Source: Gemmatimonadota bacterium (GTDB lineage Bacteria > Gemmatimonadota > Gemmatimonadetes > Gemmatimonadales > GWC2-71-9). From it: DNA of 64,000 nt. The notes beneath the pieces are model-generated. The model ran no database searches and had not been told where the DNA came from. It was given only the letters and a program-made list of their open reading frames with translations. The stretch is from positions 124,001-188,000 of the forward strand of contig JADJAK010000002.1 of the NCBI GenBank assembly GCA_016704275.1. The letters run 5' to 3'. The translations under genes were made by a program, and so were the position numbers. Below, one piece after another: positions 44,986-53,097 of the stretch. Within the stretch, counting starts at the first letter, position 1. Every line of letters begins with the position of its first letter.

Positions 44986-45366
44986 CTAGTCGGCGGCCGC
45001 AGCGAGAAGCTCGGCCGCCGCTTTCGCATGCGGAATCAGGGCGAAGAGGTCGCCCTTCTCGAGGTGGAGGCGACCGGTCATCGCAGCCATTGTCGGGGTC
45101 GTGCGACCGGCAATGAGCGCGAGCCAGGTCGTGGTGGTCGCGGCGAGCACGAAATCGGCGGGATCCCGATCAGCCACATCCGCGGTTCTCGCCTCAGTGC
45201 AGCGCCCATCATCGACGCGGACGAGGGTGTGCGACGGTGGTTCCACATCCGAGGCGACGAGCACCAGCGTCCCGACCCATCCCGCGGCGGCCTCGGCGAA
45301 CACCGCCGAGCCGTTGAGGTGCGCCTGCCAGCGTGCAATTCCCCCTGGCGTGAACAAGGATGGCAT
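44986..45366 (-). CDS. SCP2 sterol-binding domain protein
   Basis: 126 residues. The pattern MPSLFTPGGIARWQAHLNGS, a central TTWLALIAGRTTPTMAAMTG and the C-terminal GDLFALIPHAKAAAELLA fit the SCP-2 lipid-binding domain, where G-R-x-x-x-x-G-D near the end is typical (GRLHLEKGD here). Likely binds fatty acyl or sterol-like lipids. Just downstream of the acyl-CoA oxidase-type gene, which fits a lipid theme. The start is the ATG at 45366, 10 nt after a heptamer repeat. Confidence 0.75.
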   Translation of the reverse strand: MPSLFTPGGIARWQAHLNGSAVFAEAAAGWVGTLVLVASDVEPPSHTLVRVDDGRCTEARTADVADRDPADFVLAATTTTWLALIAGRTTPTMAAMTGRLHLEKGDLFALIPHAKAAAELLAAAAD

Positions 45367-45376
45367 CGCAGCGGAC

Positions 45377-45400
45377 TCGCCGTTCGCTGTTCGCCGTCCG
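45377..45400. repeat. 7-bp-period repeat, exact 24-bp copy of 39341-39364
   Basis: Heptamers GCCGTTC, GCTGTTC, GCCGTCC. The 24 bp are identical to the right arm of the repeat 6 kb away. Here it lies between the acyl-CoA oxidase-type gene and the SCP2 gene, just upstream of the latter's start codon. Confidence 0.8.
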
Positions 45401-45403
45401 CCA

Positions 45404-47329
45404 TCATGCGTCCCGCGTGGGCAGCGCGTCAAACGCGATCGGCGCCGCCAGCACCTGGTCGGGAATCGCGAATGCCTGGGTGATCTGCTCGGCGATCGGT
45501 CGCATCTCCTGGATGCAGTTGTTCACCAGGTAGCGGATCGCCTTCGCCTTCGGCGTCTCGACCACGCCGTTCATCAGGAACCAGCCGATGTCGCGCTCGA
45601 CCGCCGACGCCCAGAAGGTGTCGCGGACGAGCATGAGCAACGGACGAAGGGAGGTTTGCGCCCGCTCGATCTCTTCCTGCACGGCGTCGAAGGCGACGCG
45701 TTCGACATGCGCGGTGGCGAGGTGCATCAGGTGGTCCTGCACATCCTGCATCGCCCCGAGGGGGTCCTTCTTCATCCCGGCGCGCAACCGGCGCGCGGCG
45801 GCATCAAGCAGCCGTTCCTCGCGGTAGCGGAGCAAGTCGGCCTGCTGCACCGGGTCGCGGAGGTGGTCCTCGTCGTCACGGCGCGCCGTCACCGGGTTCA
45901 TCGCCTTGAGTGCTGCCCGGGCCCGCCGCGTGAGCAACCGGATCACCCCCATCTCGGCGAACTCCTGCTTGTACCCCGTCAGCAGTCCCTTCGCGAGCAG
46001 CTGCATCAGGACGGTGTTGTCGCCCTCGAACGTCGTCCAGACATCGATGTCGCCGCGCAGCACCGCGAGGCGATTCACCTGCAGGTAGCCCTGCCCGCCG
46101 CAGCATTCGCGCGCGTCGGTGACGGCCTGTTGGGCCAGCCACGCGGTGTAGGCCTTGAGGCCCGCCGCCAGTCCCTCGACCTCGCGACTCTCGCCTTCGT
46201 GCCCGCCGCCATCCTGCAAGGCGGCGAAGCGATCGACGAGGCGGGAGAGCGCGATGTCGAGCACGAGCGACGACGCCAGCGCCGGGAGGAGTCGCCGCTG
46301 ATGCGTGCGGTAATCGAGCAGCTTGGTGACGTTGCCGCCCTCGGGGCCGAACTGGGTCCGCCGATTGCCGTAGCGAATCGCGATGGTGAGCGCGCTCTTC
46401 GCCGCAGAGAGTGCCGACAGGCCGATGGTGATCCGGCCGCCGACGAGCGTGCCGATCATCGTGAAGAAGCGCCGCGCCGGGCTCTCGATCGGCGAACTGT
46501 ACGTCCCGTCGGCGGCCACGTGTCCGAAACGATCGAGGAGGTGCAGGCGGGGGATGCGCACCTGGTCGAACCAGAGCCGGCCATTGTCGACGCCGTTCAA
46601 CCCTTCCTTGATGCCGGTGTCGCCGATGCGCACGCCCGGCGCGGCGGCCCCCGAGGCCTCGCGAATCGGCACCAGGAAGGCGTGCACGCCGTGGCGCGTG
46701 CCGCCGACGATCAGCTGCGCAAAGACCGTCGCCATCGCGCCGTGGCACGCCACGTTGCCGAGCCATTCCTTGTGCGCGCCGCCGTGCGGCGTGTGGATGA
46801 CGAAGCTCTCGGTCGCGGCGTCGTACGTGGCGGTGGTCTCGAGGTCGCGCACATTCGAGCCGCTGCCGAGCTCACTCATCGCAAACGCGCCGAGGAGTTC
46901 ACCGCTGGAGATGCTCGGGAGGAAGGTGCGGTGGTGCCACTCGGTGCCGAGGAGGATCACGCTGCCCTGGAAGAGCCCGAACTGCACGCCGTACTTGATG
47001 GTCAGCGAGAGGTCGTGGAAGGCCAGCGTCTCGAAGGAGGCGAGGAAGTCCCGTGGCCGGCCGGCACCGCCGTACTGGGGTGCCACCGCCAACGCACCCA
47101 GGCCATCCTTCGCCAGTTCGCGCAGCCAACCGAGAACGACCTCGCGGTACTCATGGTGCGAGAGCCCATAGACGTAGGCAAAGCGCGGATCGGTGAGCCG
47201 CTGGCGAACGTAGTCCCGAACCCCGACCTCGGGGCCGTCGAGCAGCGCCTTGAGCGCCGCGACATCGACCAGGGGCGATGGTCGGACAGGTGACGGGGCG
47301 GGGCGCCGGGGGAGGGCTGGCTGGGTCAT
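45404..47329 (-). CDS. Acyl-CoA dehydrogenase/oxidase family protein
   Basis: 641 residues. Flavin-fold motifs: GAFAMSELGSGSNVRDLETT (acyl-CoA site), KEWLGNVACHGAMATVFAQL, and the C-terminal ECCGGQGYLQVNRLAVLRGD followed by TTFEGDNTVLMQLLAKGLL. The TFEGDN-x-V-L ending and the length fit peroxisomal-type acyl-CoA oxidases better than standard dehydrogenases. Performs the first step of beta-oxidation or a related desaturation. No SD; TATTTT lies 6 nt before the ATG. Divergent from the HI0933 gene. Confidence 0.88.
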   Translation of the reverse strand: MTQPALPRRPAPSPVRPSPLVDVAALKALLDGPEVGVRDYVRQRLTDPRFAYVYGLSHHEYREVVLGWLRELAKDGLGALAVAPQYGGAGRPRDFLASFETLAFHDLSLTIKYGVQFGLFQGSVILLGTEWHHRTFLPSISSGELLGAFAMSELGSGSNVRDLETTATYDAATESFVIHTPHGGAHKEWLGNVACHGAMATVFAQLIVGGTRHGVHAFLVPIREASGAAAPGVRIGDTGIKEGLNGVDNGRLWFDQVRIPRLHLLDRFGHVAADGTYSSPIESPARRFFTMIGTLVGGRITIGLSALSAAKSALTIAIRYGNRRTQFGPEGGNVTKLLDYRTHQRRLLPALASSLVLDIALSRLVDRFAALQDGGGHEGESREVEGLAAGLKAYTAWLAQQAVTDARECCGGQGYLQVNRLAVLRGDIDVWTTFEGDNTVLMQLLAKGLLTGYKQEFAEMGVIRLLTRRARAALKAMNPVTARRDDEDHLRDPVQQADLLRYREERLLDAAARRLRAGMKKDPLGAMQDVQDHLMHLATAHVERVAFDAVQEEIERAQTSLRPLLMLVRDTFWASAVERDIGWFLMNGVVETPKAKAIRYLVNNCIQEMRPIAEQITQAFAIPDQVLAAPIAFDALPTRDA

Positions 47330-47335
47330 GGGAGA

Positions 47336-47341
47336 AAAATA
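47336..47341 (-). promoter_or_regulatory. TATTTT box 6 nt before acyl-CoA oxidase-type gene
   Basis: On the minus strand TATTTT, then TCTCCC, then ATG. Candidate -10 for a leaderless transcript; only 14 nt separate it from the opposing box at 47356. Confidence 0.4.
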
Positions 47342-47355
47342 GCCCCGCAGGTGGC

Positions 47356-47361
47356 TAGGTT
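47356..47361 (+). promoter_or_regulatory. TAGGTT box 6 nt before HI0933-family gene
   Basis: TAGGTT, six nucleotides, then the GTG start; no SD is present. Same layout as ettA, aguB and rocF. Confidence 0.4.
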
Positions 47362-47367
47362 TCGCGA

Positions 47368-48615
47368 GTGTCCACTTCACCTCCGCTCGTCGCCGTCCTC
47401 GGCGCCGGCGCCGCCGGGCTCCTCGCCGCCATCCATGCGGCCAAGGGCGGCGCGCGCGTCGTCCTGCTTGAGCGTACCCCGGACGGGGGACGCAAGATCC
47501 TGATTTCCGGGGGCGGGCGCTGCAACGTGCTGCCGTCGCATCTCGACACCACCCGCTATGTCACGGCCTCCTCCCCCAACTCGCTCCGGATGATCCTGCG
47601 CGGGTGGCCGCTCGAGGACCAGCGACTGTTCTTTGAGGAGGAGGTCGGCTTGCCGCTCCGGCTCGAAGAGGAGACCGGCAAGCTCTTCCCGGTGGCGAAC
47701 AGCGCGCGCGCAGTGCGCGACGGGTTGGTGCGGACCGCGAAGGCCCACGGCGTGGACTGGCAGTCAGGCGTCGAAGTCACTGCGCTCGATCCGCTCACGC
47801 CCGGGTGGGGCATCTCCCTCGCGGGTGGCCGGACGATCCGCGCCGACGCCGTGATCGTGGCGACCGGTGGCCTCTCCGTCCCGAAGACGGGCTCGGACGG
47901 CTTCGCCTACGGCGTGCCCTCGGCGCGCCTCGGCCACACCATCCATCCGACCTACCCCGCCCTCACCCCGCTGACACTCGACCCGCCGATCTTTGCGGAC
48001 CTCGCCGGCGTCTCGCTCCCGGTGACCATCGAGGCGAAGAACGCGACGGAACGCCGCGAGGCGAGTGGCGGGTTCCTCTTCACCCATCGCGGCTACAGCG
48101 GGCCGGCCGTCCTCGACATCTCGCACGTCGCCGTCCGCGGTCGCCTCGCCGACGAGCCACCGGCGACGATCACGGTGCAGTGGACCGCCTACGATGCCGC
48201 GACGTGGGAAGCGTTCCTCGCCCCGGCCGTGCACCAGGTGGGGACGGTGATCCGCCGGGAGCTGCCCACGCGCCTCGCCGACCGCCTGCTCGCCGACGTC
48301 GGCATCGACCCGGCCCGGAAGCTCTCGCAGCTCCCGCGCAATGGGCGCAAGGCGCTGGTGGCCGCCCTGACCCGCTACCCGCTCCCCTGGAGCGGCGACG
48401 AGGGCTACAAGAAGGCCGAGGTCACCGGCGGCGGCGTGGCTCTGGGCGAGGTCCAACCGGCCACCATGGAGAGCCGTATCCATCCCGGACTCTTCCTCGC
48501 CGGCGAACTGCTGGATGCGTTCGGGCCGATTGGGGGTTACAACTTTGTCTGGGCGTGGGTCACCGGCCGCCTTGCGGGGTTGGGCGCGGTGGCATCGATG
48601 ATCGATGATCGATGA
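47368..48615 (+). CDS. HI0933/BaiN-family flavoprotein (NAD(P)/FAD-dependent oxidoreductase)
   Basis: 415 residues. N-terminal FAD Rossmann motif AVLGAGAAGLLAAIHAAKGG, the family's GGRKILISGGGRCN, IVATGGLSVPKTGSDGFAY, and the C-terminal KKAEVTGGGVALGEV plus AGELLDAFGPIGGYNFVWAW. Role unknown; family members reduce unsaturated or tRNA-/bile-acid-related substrates. The last five codons (MIDDR) and the stop are contributed by the heptamer repeat that follows, so the original C-terminus may have been altered. Confidence 0.9.
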   Translation: MSTSPPLVAVLGAGAAGLLAAIHAAKGGARVVLLERTPDGGRKILISGGGRCNVLPSHLDTTRYVTASSPNSLRMILRGWPLEDQRLFFEEEVGLPLRLEEETGKLFPVANSARAVRDGLVRTAKAHGVDWQSGVEVTALDPLTPGWGISLAGGRTIRADAVIVATGGLSVPKTGSDGFAYGVPSARLGHTIHPTYPALTPLTLDPPIFADLAGVSLPVTIEAKNATERREASGGFLFTHRGYSGPAVLDISHVAVRGRLADEPPATITVQWTAYDAATWEAFLAPAVHQVGTVIRRELPTRLADRLLADVGIDPARKLSQLPRNGRKALVAALTRYPLPWSGDEGYKKAEVTGGGVALGEVQPATMESRIHPGLFLAGELLDAFGPIGGYNFVWAWVTGRLAGLGAVASMIDDR

Positions 48616-48721
48616 TCGATGGTTGATGATGGATGATCGGTGATCCGAGTCCCACGCCGCCCATCCGAGTCTCGTAGTTCACCAGCACGGATCGATCATC
48701 GATGATCGATCATCGATCATC
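48597..48721. repeat. Inverted 7-bp repeat arrays (ATCGATG type)
   Basis: Left array 48597-48646 (ATCGATG x4, then GTTGATG, ATGGATG, ATCGGTG) and right array 48689-48721 (GGATCGATCATC...), same family as 7921-8069. It begins inside the 3' end of the flavoprotein gene and ends 22 nt before the M14 peptidase start. Nothing else is seen between them. Confidence 0.85.
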
Positions 48722-48743
48722 CCTTTCTCTTCTCGAGCCACGC

Positions 48744-51411
48744 ATGCGCCTCCCACTCCGTCTCCTGCTTCTGCTCGCGCTTCCGTTCTCGCTCCCGGCC
48801 CAGGCCCGTCTGACGACGCCGGAGCAGGCGCTCGGCTTCAAGATCGGCGCCGACTACCAGTTGGCGACCTACACCCAGTTGCAACGGTGGTGGGAGAAGC
48901 TGGCGGTGGAATCGCCGCGGATGGAGCTCGACACGATCGGCACGACGGCCGAAGGGCGACCGCAGCTGATGGCGATCCTCTCGTCGCCGGCCAATCTCGG
49001 GAAGCTGGAGGAGTACCGGAAGAACAACGCACTGCTGGCCGCAGGCCGGGTCGACGAGGCCACCGCGCGGCGCCTGGCGGCCAACGGCAAGTCGGTCATC
49101 TGGATTGACGGTGGACTCCACGCGACCGAAGTGCTCGGCGCGCAACAGCTGCTCGAGATGGTCTGGCAGTTCGTCTCGCAGGATGATGCCGAGACGACGC
49201 GGATCCTCGACGACGTGATCATCCTGGTGGCCCATGCCAATCCGGATGGGATGGAACTCGTCTCGTCATGGTACATGCGCAAGCCGGACACGCTGCAGCG
49301 CAACATGGGCGATCTGCCGCGGCTGTACCAGAAGTACGTCGGCCACGACAACAACCGCGACTTCTATCGCAACGCGCAGGCGGAGTCGCGCAACATCAGC
49401 CGGACGCTCTATCGGACGTGGTTCCCGCAGGTCATCTACAACCATCACCAGACCGGCCCCGCAGGCTCGGTGATGTTCGCGCCGCCGTTCCGCGATCCGT
49501 TCAACTACGTCTTCGACCCGATGATCCCGACCGGGCTCGATTTTGTGGCGATGGGAATGCAGCGTCGCTTCGCCTCCGAAGGGAAGCCGGGCGTGGTCTC
49601 GAGGGAAGCCTCGTCGTATTCCACCTGGTGGAACGGCGGGCTCCGCACGGCAGGCTACTTCCACAACATGATCGGCATCCTGACCGAGACGATCGGCTCG
49701 CCGACCCCGACCACGATTCCGCTCGTGCTCGCGCGGCAACTGCCGAGCGGCAGCGGCCAGTTCCCGATCGCGCCACAGGTGTGGCGCTTCCGGCAATCGA
49801 TCGACTACTCGATGACGGCCAATCGGGCGATCCTCGACTACGCCTCCCGCTATCGCGAGGAATTGCTGTTCGACTTCTGGCAGATGGGGCGCAACTCGAT
49901 CGCGCGCGGCCAGACCGACACCTGGACCACCACGCCCGGTGCCGATCGACGCCGCCCGCGCTGCGGGGACGTCGACCCAGGCGCAGGCCGCCGCGCTCCG
50001 CAACCCGGCCCGGCGTGACCCGCGAGCCTATGTGCTCCCGGCCAACCAGGCGGAGATCGGCAACGCGCTCGACTTCCTGCAGGCGCTCTCCACGTCGGGC
50101 ATCGAAGTGCAGAAGGCGACCGCGGACTTCAGCATCGGGGGTACGCGGTACCCGAAGGGCTCGTTCGTCGTCCGTACCGACCAGGCGTTCCGGCCGCATG
50201 TGCTCGACATGTTCGAGCCGCAGTGGCACCCGACCGACCTGCAGTACCCCGGCGGCCCGCCAAAGCGGCCGTACGACAACGCCGGCTACACGCTGGCGTA
50301 CCAGATGGGCGTCAGCTTTGACCGGATTCTCGATCCGTTCCAGGCCCCGCTCGCCCCGATCACCAGCGAGGACATCCGCCCCGACGCGGCCGCCTTCGAC
50401 ACCAAGGCCAAGGCGTGGCGCATCCCCGCCGGCGCCACCGACGGTTTCGTCGCGGTGAACCGCCTGCTCAAGGCGAAGCAGAAGGTCGAGCGCCTCCCGA
50501 ACGGCGACTTCCTCGTCCCCGCCTCCTCCGCGGCGGCCAAGGTACTGGGCGAGATGGCGCGCGATCGCGCGCTCCCGACCACGGCGACGACGCTGGCGCA
50601 GCGCGGCACGGCGGTGACCCCGCTCCGCATCGGGCTGTGGGATCGGTATGGCGGCTCGATGGAGTCGGGATGGACGCGGTGGATCCTCGAACAGTACGAG
50701 ATGCCGTTCACGGTGGTCTACGCGCCGACGCTTGACGCCGGCAATCTCCGCCAACAGTTCGACGTGCTGCTCTTCGTCAACGGGGCAATCCCCGGCACCG
50801 GTGGCGGACGTGGTGCCGGCGGTGGCGGTGGTGGTGGCGGCGGCCGTGTGCTCGATCCGATGACGCTGCCCGCCGAATTCCGCGATCAGCTCGGCAACGT
50901 CTCGGCGGCGACCACGGTGCCGCAGATCAAGAGCTTCCTCGAGCAGGGCGGACGCGTCGTCGCCATCGGCTCGTCGGCGACCAACCTCGCCGCGGCGCTG
51001 ACGCTGCCGGTCGAGAGCCAGATCACCGAGAAGCAGGCCAACGGGACCACGCGCCCGATCTCGAGCGACAAGTTCTACATCCCCGGCTCGGTCCTGGTCA
51101 CCAGCGTCGACACCACGGTCGCCGTGGCCCGCGGCGCGCGCCCGGCCACCGACGTCTTCTTCGACAACTCGCCGGTTTGGCGCCTCCTCCCCGATGCCGC
51201 CGCCAAGGGCGTCACGCCGATCGCCCGCTACACCGCCGAGAAGCCGTTGCGCTCCGGCTGGGCCATCGGCCAGGAGTACCTCAAGGACGGGGTCGCCATG
51301 GCACAAGCGACCGTGGGTCAGGGTACCCTCTACCTGTACGGTCCCGAAGTGCTGTTCCGGGCACAGCCGGCGGGGACGTATCGGTTCGTCTTCAACACGT
51401 TTTATCGATGA
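48744..51411 (+). CDS. Secreted M14 family zinc carboxypeptidase (frameshifted)
   Basis: Corrected length about 885 residues. Signal peptide MRLPLRLLLLLALPFSLPAQ. Zinc site: H-x-x-E in WIDGGLHATEVLGAQQLLEM and the third His region VIYNHHQTGPAGSVMFAPPF. One extra base at 49935-49942 (CCCGGTGCC) shifts the frame; PIDAARAAGTSTQAQAAAL onward continues it. The long C-terminal part is typical of M14 proteins in this kind of bacterium, with a poly-Gly insert (GGGRGAGGGGGGGGGR) about residue 690. The stop codon lies in the heptamer array that follows. Confidence 0.85.
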
Positions 51412-51438
51412 TCGATGATCGATCATCGATGATCGATC
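51404..51438. repeat. 7-bp tandem repeats (ATCGATG/ATCGATC)
   Basis: Five heptamers overlapping the 3' end of the M14 gene, whose last codons and stop (TAT CGA TGA) are part of the repeat. Located 12 nt before the UPF0173 gene. Confidence 0.85.
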
Positions 51439-51450
51439 ACGGAGTTTGAC

Positions 51451-52173
51451 ATGACGGTGCCACTCGGAGTTTCCCTCACCTGGCTCGGCCACTCGGCCTT
51501 CCACCTCGACATCTGGGGTGGCCCGTCGCTGCTGTTCGATCCGTGGCTGAGCAATCCCCGCGCGCCGGCGAATGCCGCCGAGCTCGCGGCGACGGCCCAC
51601 GTGATCTGCGTGACCCACGGGCACGCCGATCACATCGGCGAGACGGTGGCGCTGGCAAAGCAGACCGGCGCCACGATCCTCTGCAGCGTCGAGCTGGGGA
51701 TGGAGCTGGTCGCCGAGGGGGCGCCGGAGGGGCAGGTGGTGGCTTTCAATATTGGCGGGTCGCACACGACGCACGGCGTGACGGCAACGCTGGTGCAGGC
51801 GTTCCATTCTTCCTCCCTCGCGACGGCCGACGGCCGCCCGCGGGAGATCGGCACCCCGTGTGGTTTCGTGCTCGAGTGTGCCCGCGACCTGGTGATCTAC
51901 AACACCGGCGACACCGGGGTCTTCGGCGACATGGCGCTGATCGGCGAGATGTACAATCCCGACATCCTGATGCTGCCGATCGGTGACTTCTACACGATGG
52001 GGCCGCGGCAGGCGGCCAAGGCGTGCGAACTGGTCCGCCCGAAGTGGATCGTTCCCCAGCACTACGGGACGTTTCCGGGCTTGCCGGGGACGCCCGCCGA
52101 GCTCAAGCGGCTGCTCTCCCCCAGCCTCCGGAACCGCCTCCTCACCCCCGCGCCGGGCGAGACGATCCGGTAG
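51451..52173 (+). CDS. UPF0173 metal-dependent hydrolase (beta-lactamase fold)
   Basis: 240 residues. LTWLGHSAFHLDIWGG and the metal-binding H-x-H-x-D-H motif THGHADHIGE (residues 49-58), then HSSSLATADG, YNTGDTGVFGDM and VPQHYGTFPGL. All are typical of UPF0173/YtkL. GGAG lies 6 nt before the ATG. Cytoplasmic; substrate unknown. The stop overlaps the putative -10 of rocF. Confidence 0.9.
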   Translation: MTVPLGVSLTWLGHSAFHLDIWGGPSLLFDPWLSNPRAPANAAELAATAHVICVTHGHADHIGETVALAKQTGATILCSVELGMELVAEGAPEGQVVAFNIGGSHTTHGVTATLVQAFHSSSLATADGRPREIGTPCGFVLECARDLVIYNTGDTGVFGDMALIGEMYNPDILMLPIGDFYTMGPRQAAKACELVRPKWIVPQHYGTFPGLPGTPAELKRLLSPSLRNRLLTPAPGETIR

Positions 52174-52176
52174 CTT
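52171..52176 (+). promoter_or_regulatory. TAGCTT box 6 nt before rocF start
   Basis: TAGCTT, then ACGGGC, then ATG; no SD. It overlaps the stop codon of the upstream gene, which would allow rocF independent, leaderless transcription. Confidence 0.35.
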
Positions 52177-52182
52177 ACGGGC

Positions 52183-53088
52183 ATGGCTTCCCTCGCCCTG
52201 CTCGGTGTGCCCCTCGACCTCGGCGCCTCACGGCGCGGAGTCGAGATGGGCCCCTCCGCCGTCCGCCTCGCCCAGCTTGCCCAGCGCCTCGAACGCCTCG
52301 GCCACGACGTCGTCGACACCGGCGACGTCCCGATCCCCACGCGCGAGACGCTCGGCGTGGGGCGCGGCATCGAGTTCCTCCCGACCATCACCGGCATCTG
52401 CACCGACATCGCCGCCCGCACCGCGGACATTGTGCGGGGTGGACGCATTCCGCTCGTGCTCGGTGGCGACCACTCGCTCGCGGCCGGATCAATCGCCGGT
52501 GTGGCGACCGCGCTCGCCGAACGTGGCGATCGCCTCGGGGTGATCTGGCTCGACGCCCACGCCGACCTCAACACCCCCGAGAGCACGCTCAGCGGCAATG
52601 TGCACGGCATGCCGGTGGCGCACCTGCTGGGGCACGGCGACCGGGGGATGGCATCGATTGCGTCGCCGGGCCCGGCGGTGCGTCCCGAGCACCTGGTGAT
52701 CATCGGGGCGCGCGACCTTGATCAGGCCGAGAGGACCCACGCGCGCGAGTACGGCGTGACCATTTACACCATGCGCGACATCGACGAGCGCGGCCTCCGC
52801 ACCATTCTCGCCGAGGCGATCGCGCAGGTCAGCGCCGGCACGACGGGGCTGCACGTCTCGCTCGATCTCGATTTCGTGGACCCGCGCGACGCGCCCGGTG
52901 TGGGCACACCGGTGCGCGGCGGCGTCACCTACCGCGAAGCGCATCTCGCCATGGAGATGCTGTGGGATAGTGGTCGAGTGGTCTCGCTCGACCTGGTCGA
53001 GGTGAATCCCGTGCTCGACTCGTACAATCAGACCGCGGAATTGGCGGTCGAGTTGATGGCAAGCGCCTTCGGCCAGCGCATTCTCTAG
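52183..53088 (+). CDS. rocF: Arginase
   Basis: 301 residues of the ureohydrolase family, hydrolysing arginine to ornithine and urea. Binuclear Mn2+ ligands: LVLGGDHSLAAGS, IWLDAHADLNTPESTLSGNVHGMP and HVSLDLDFVDPRDAPGVGTP. N-terminal GVPLDLGASRRGVEMGPSAV is typical of true arginases rather than agmatinases. Could use arginine released from cyanophycin. The SIMPL gene follows after 9 nt. Confidence 0.93.
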   Translation: MASLALLGVPLDLGASRRGVEMGPSAVRLAQLAQRLERLGHDVVDTGDVPIPTRETLGVGRGIEFLPTITGICTDIAARTADIVRGGRIPLVLGGDHSLAAGSIAGVATALAERGDRLGVIWLDAHADLNTPESTLSGNVHGMPVAHLLGHGDRGMASIASPGPAVRPEHLVIIGARDLDQAERTHAREYGVTIYTMRDIDERGLRTILAEAIAQVSAGTTGLHVSLDLDFVDPRDAPGVGTPVRGGVTYREAHLAMEMLWDSGRVVSLDLVEVNPVLDSYNQTAELAVELMASAFGQRIL

Positions 53089-53097
53089 GAGCAGTCG

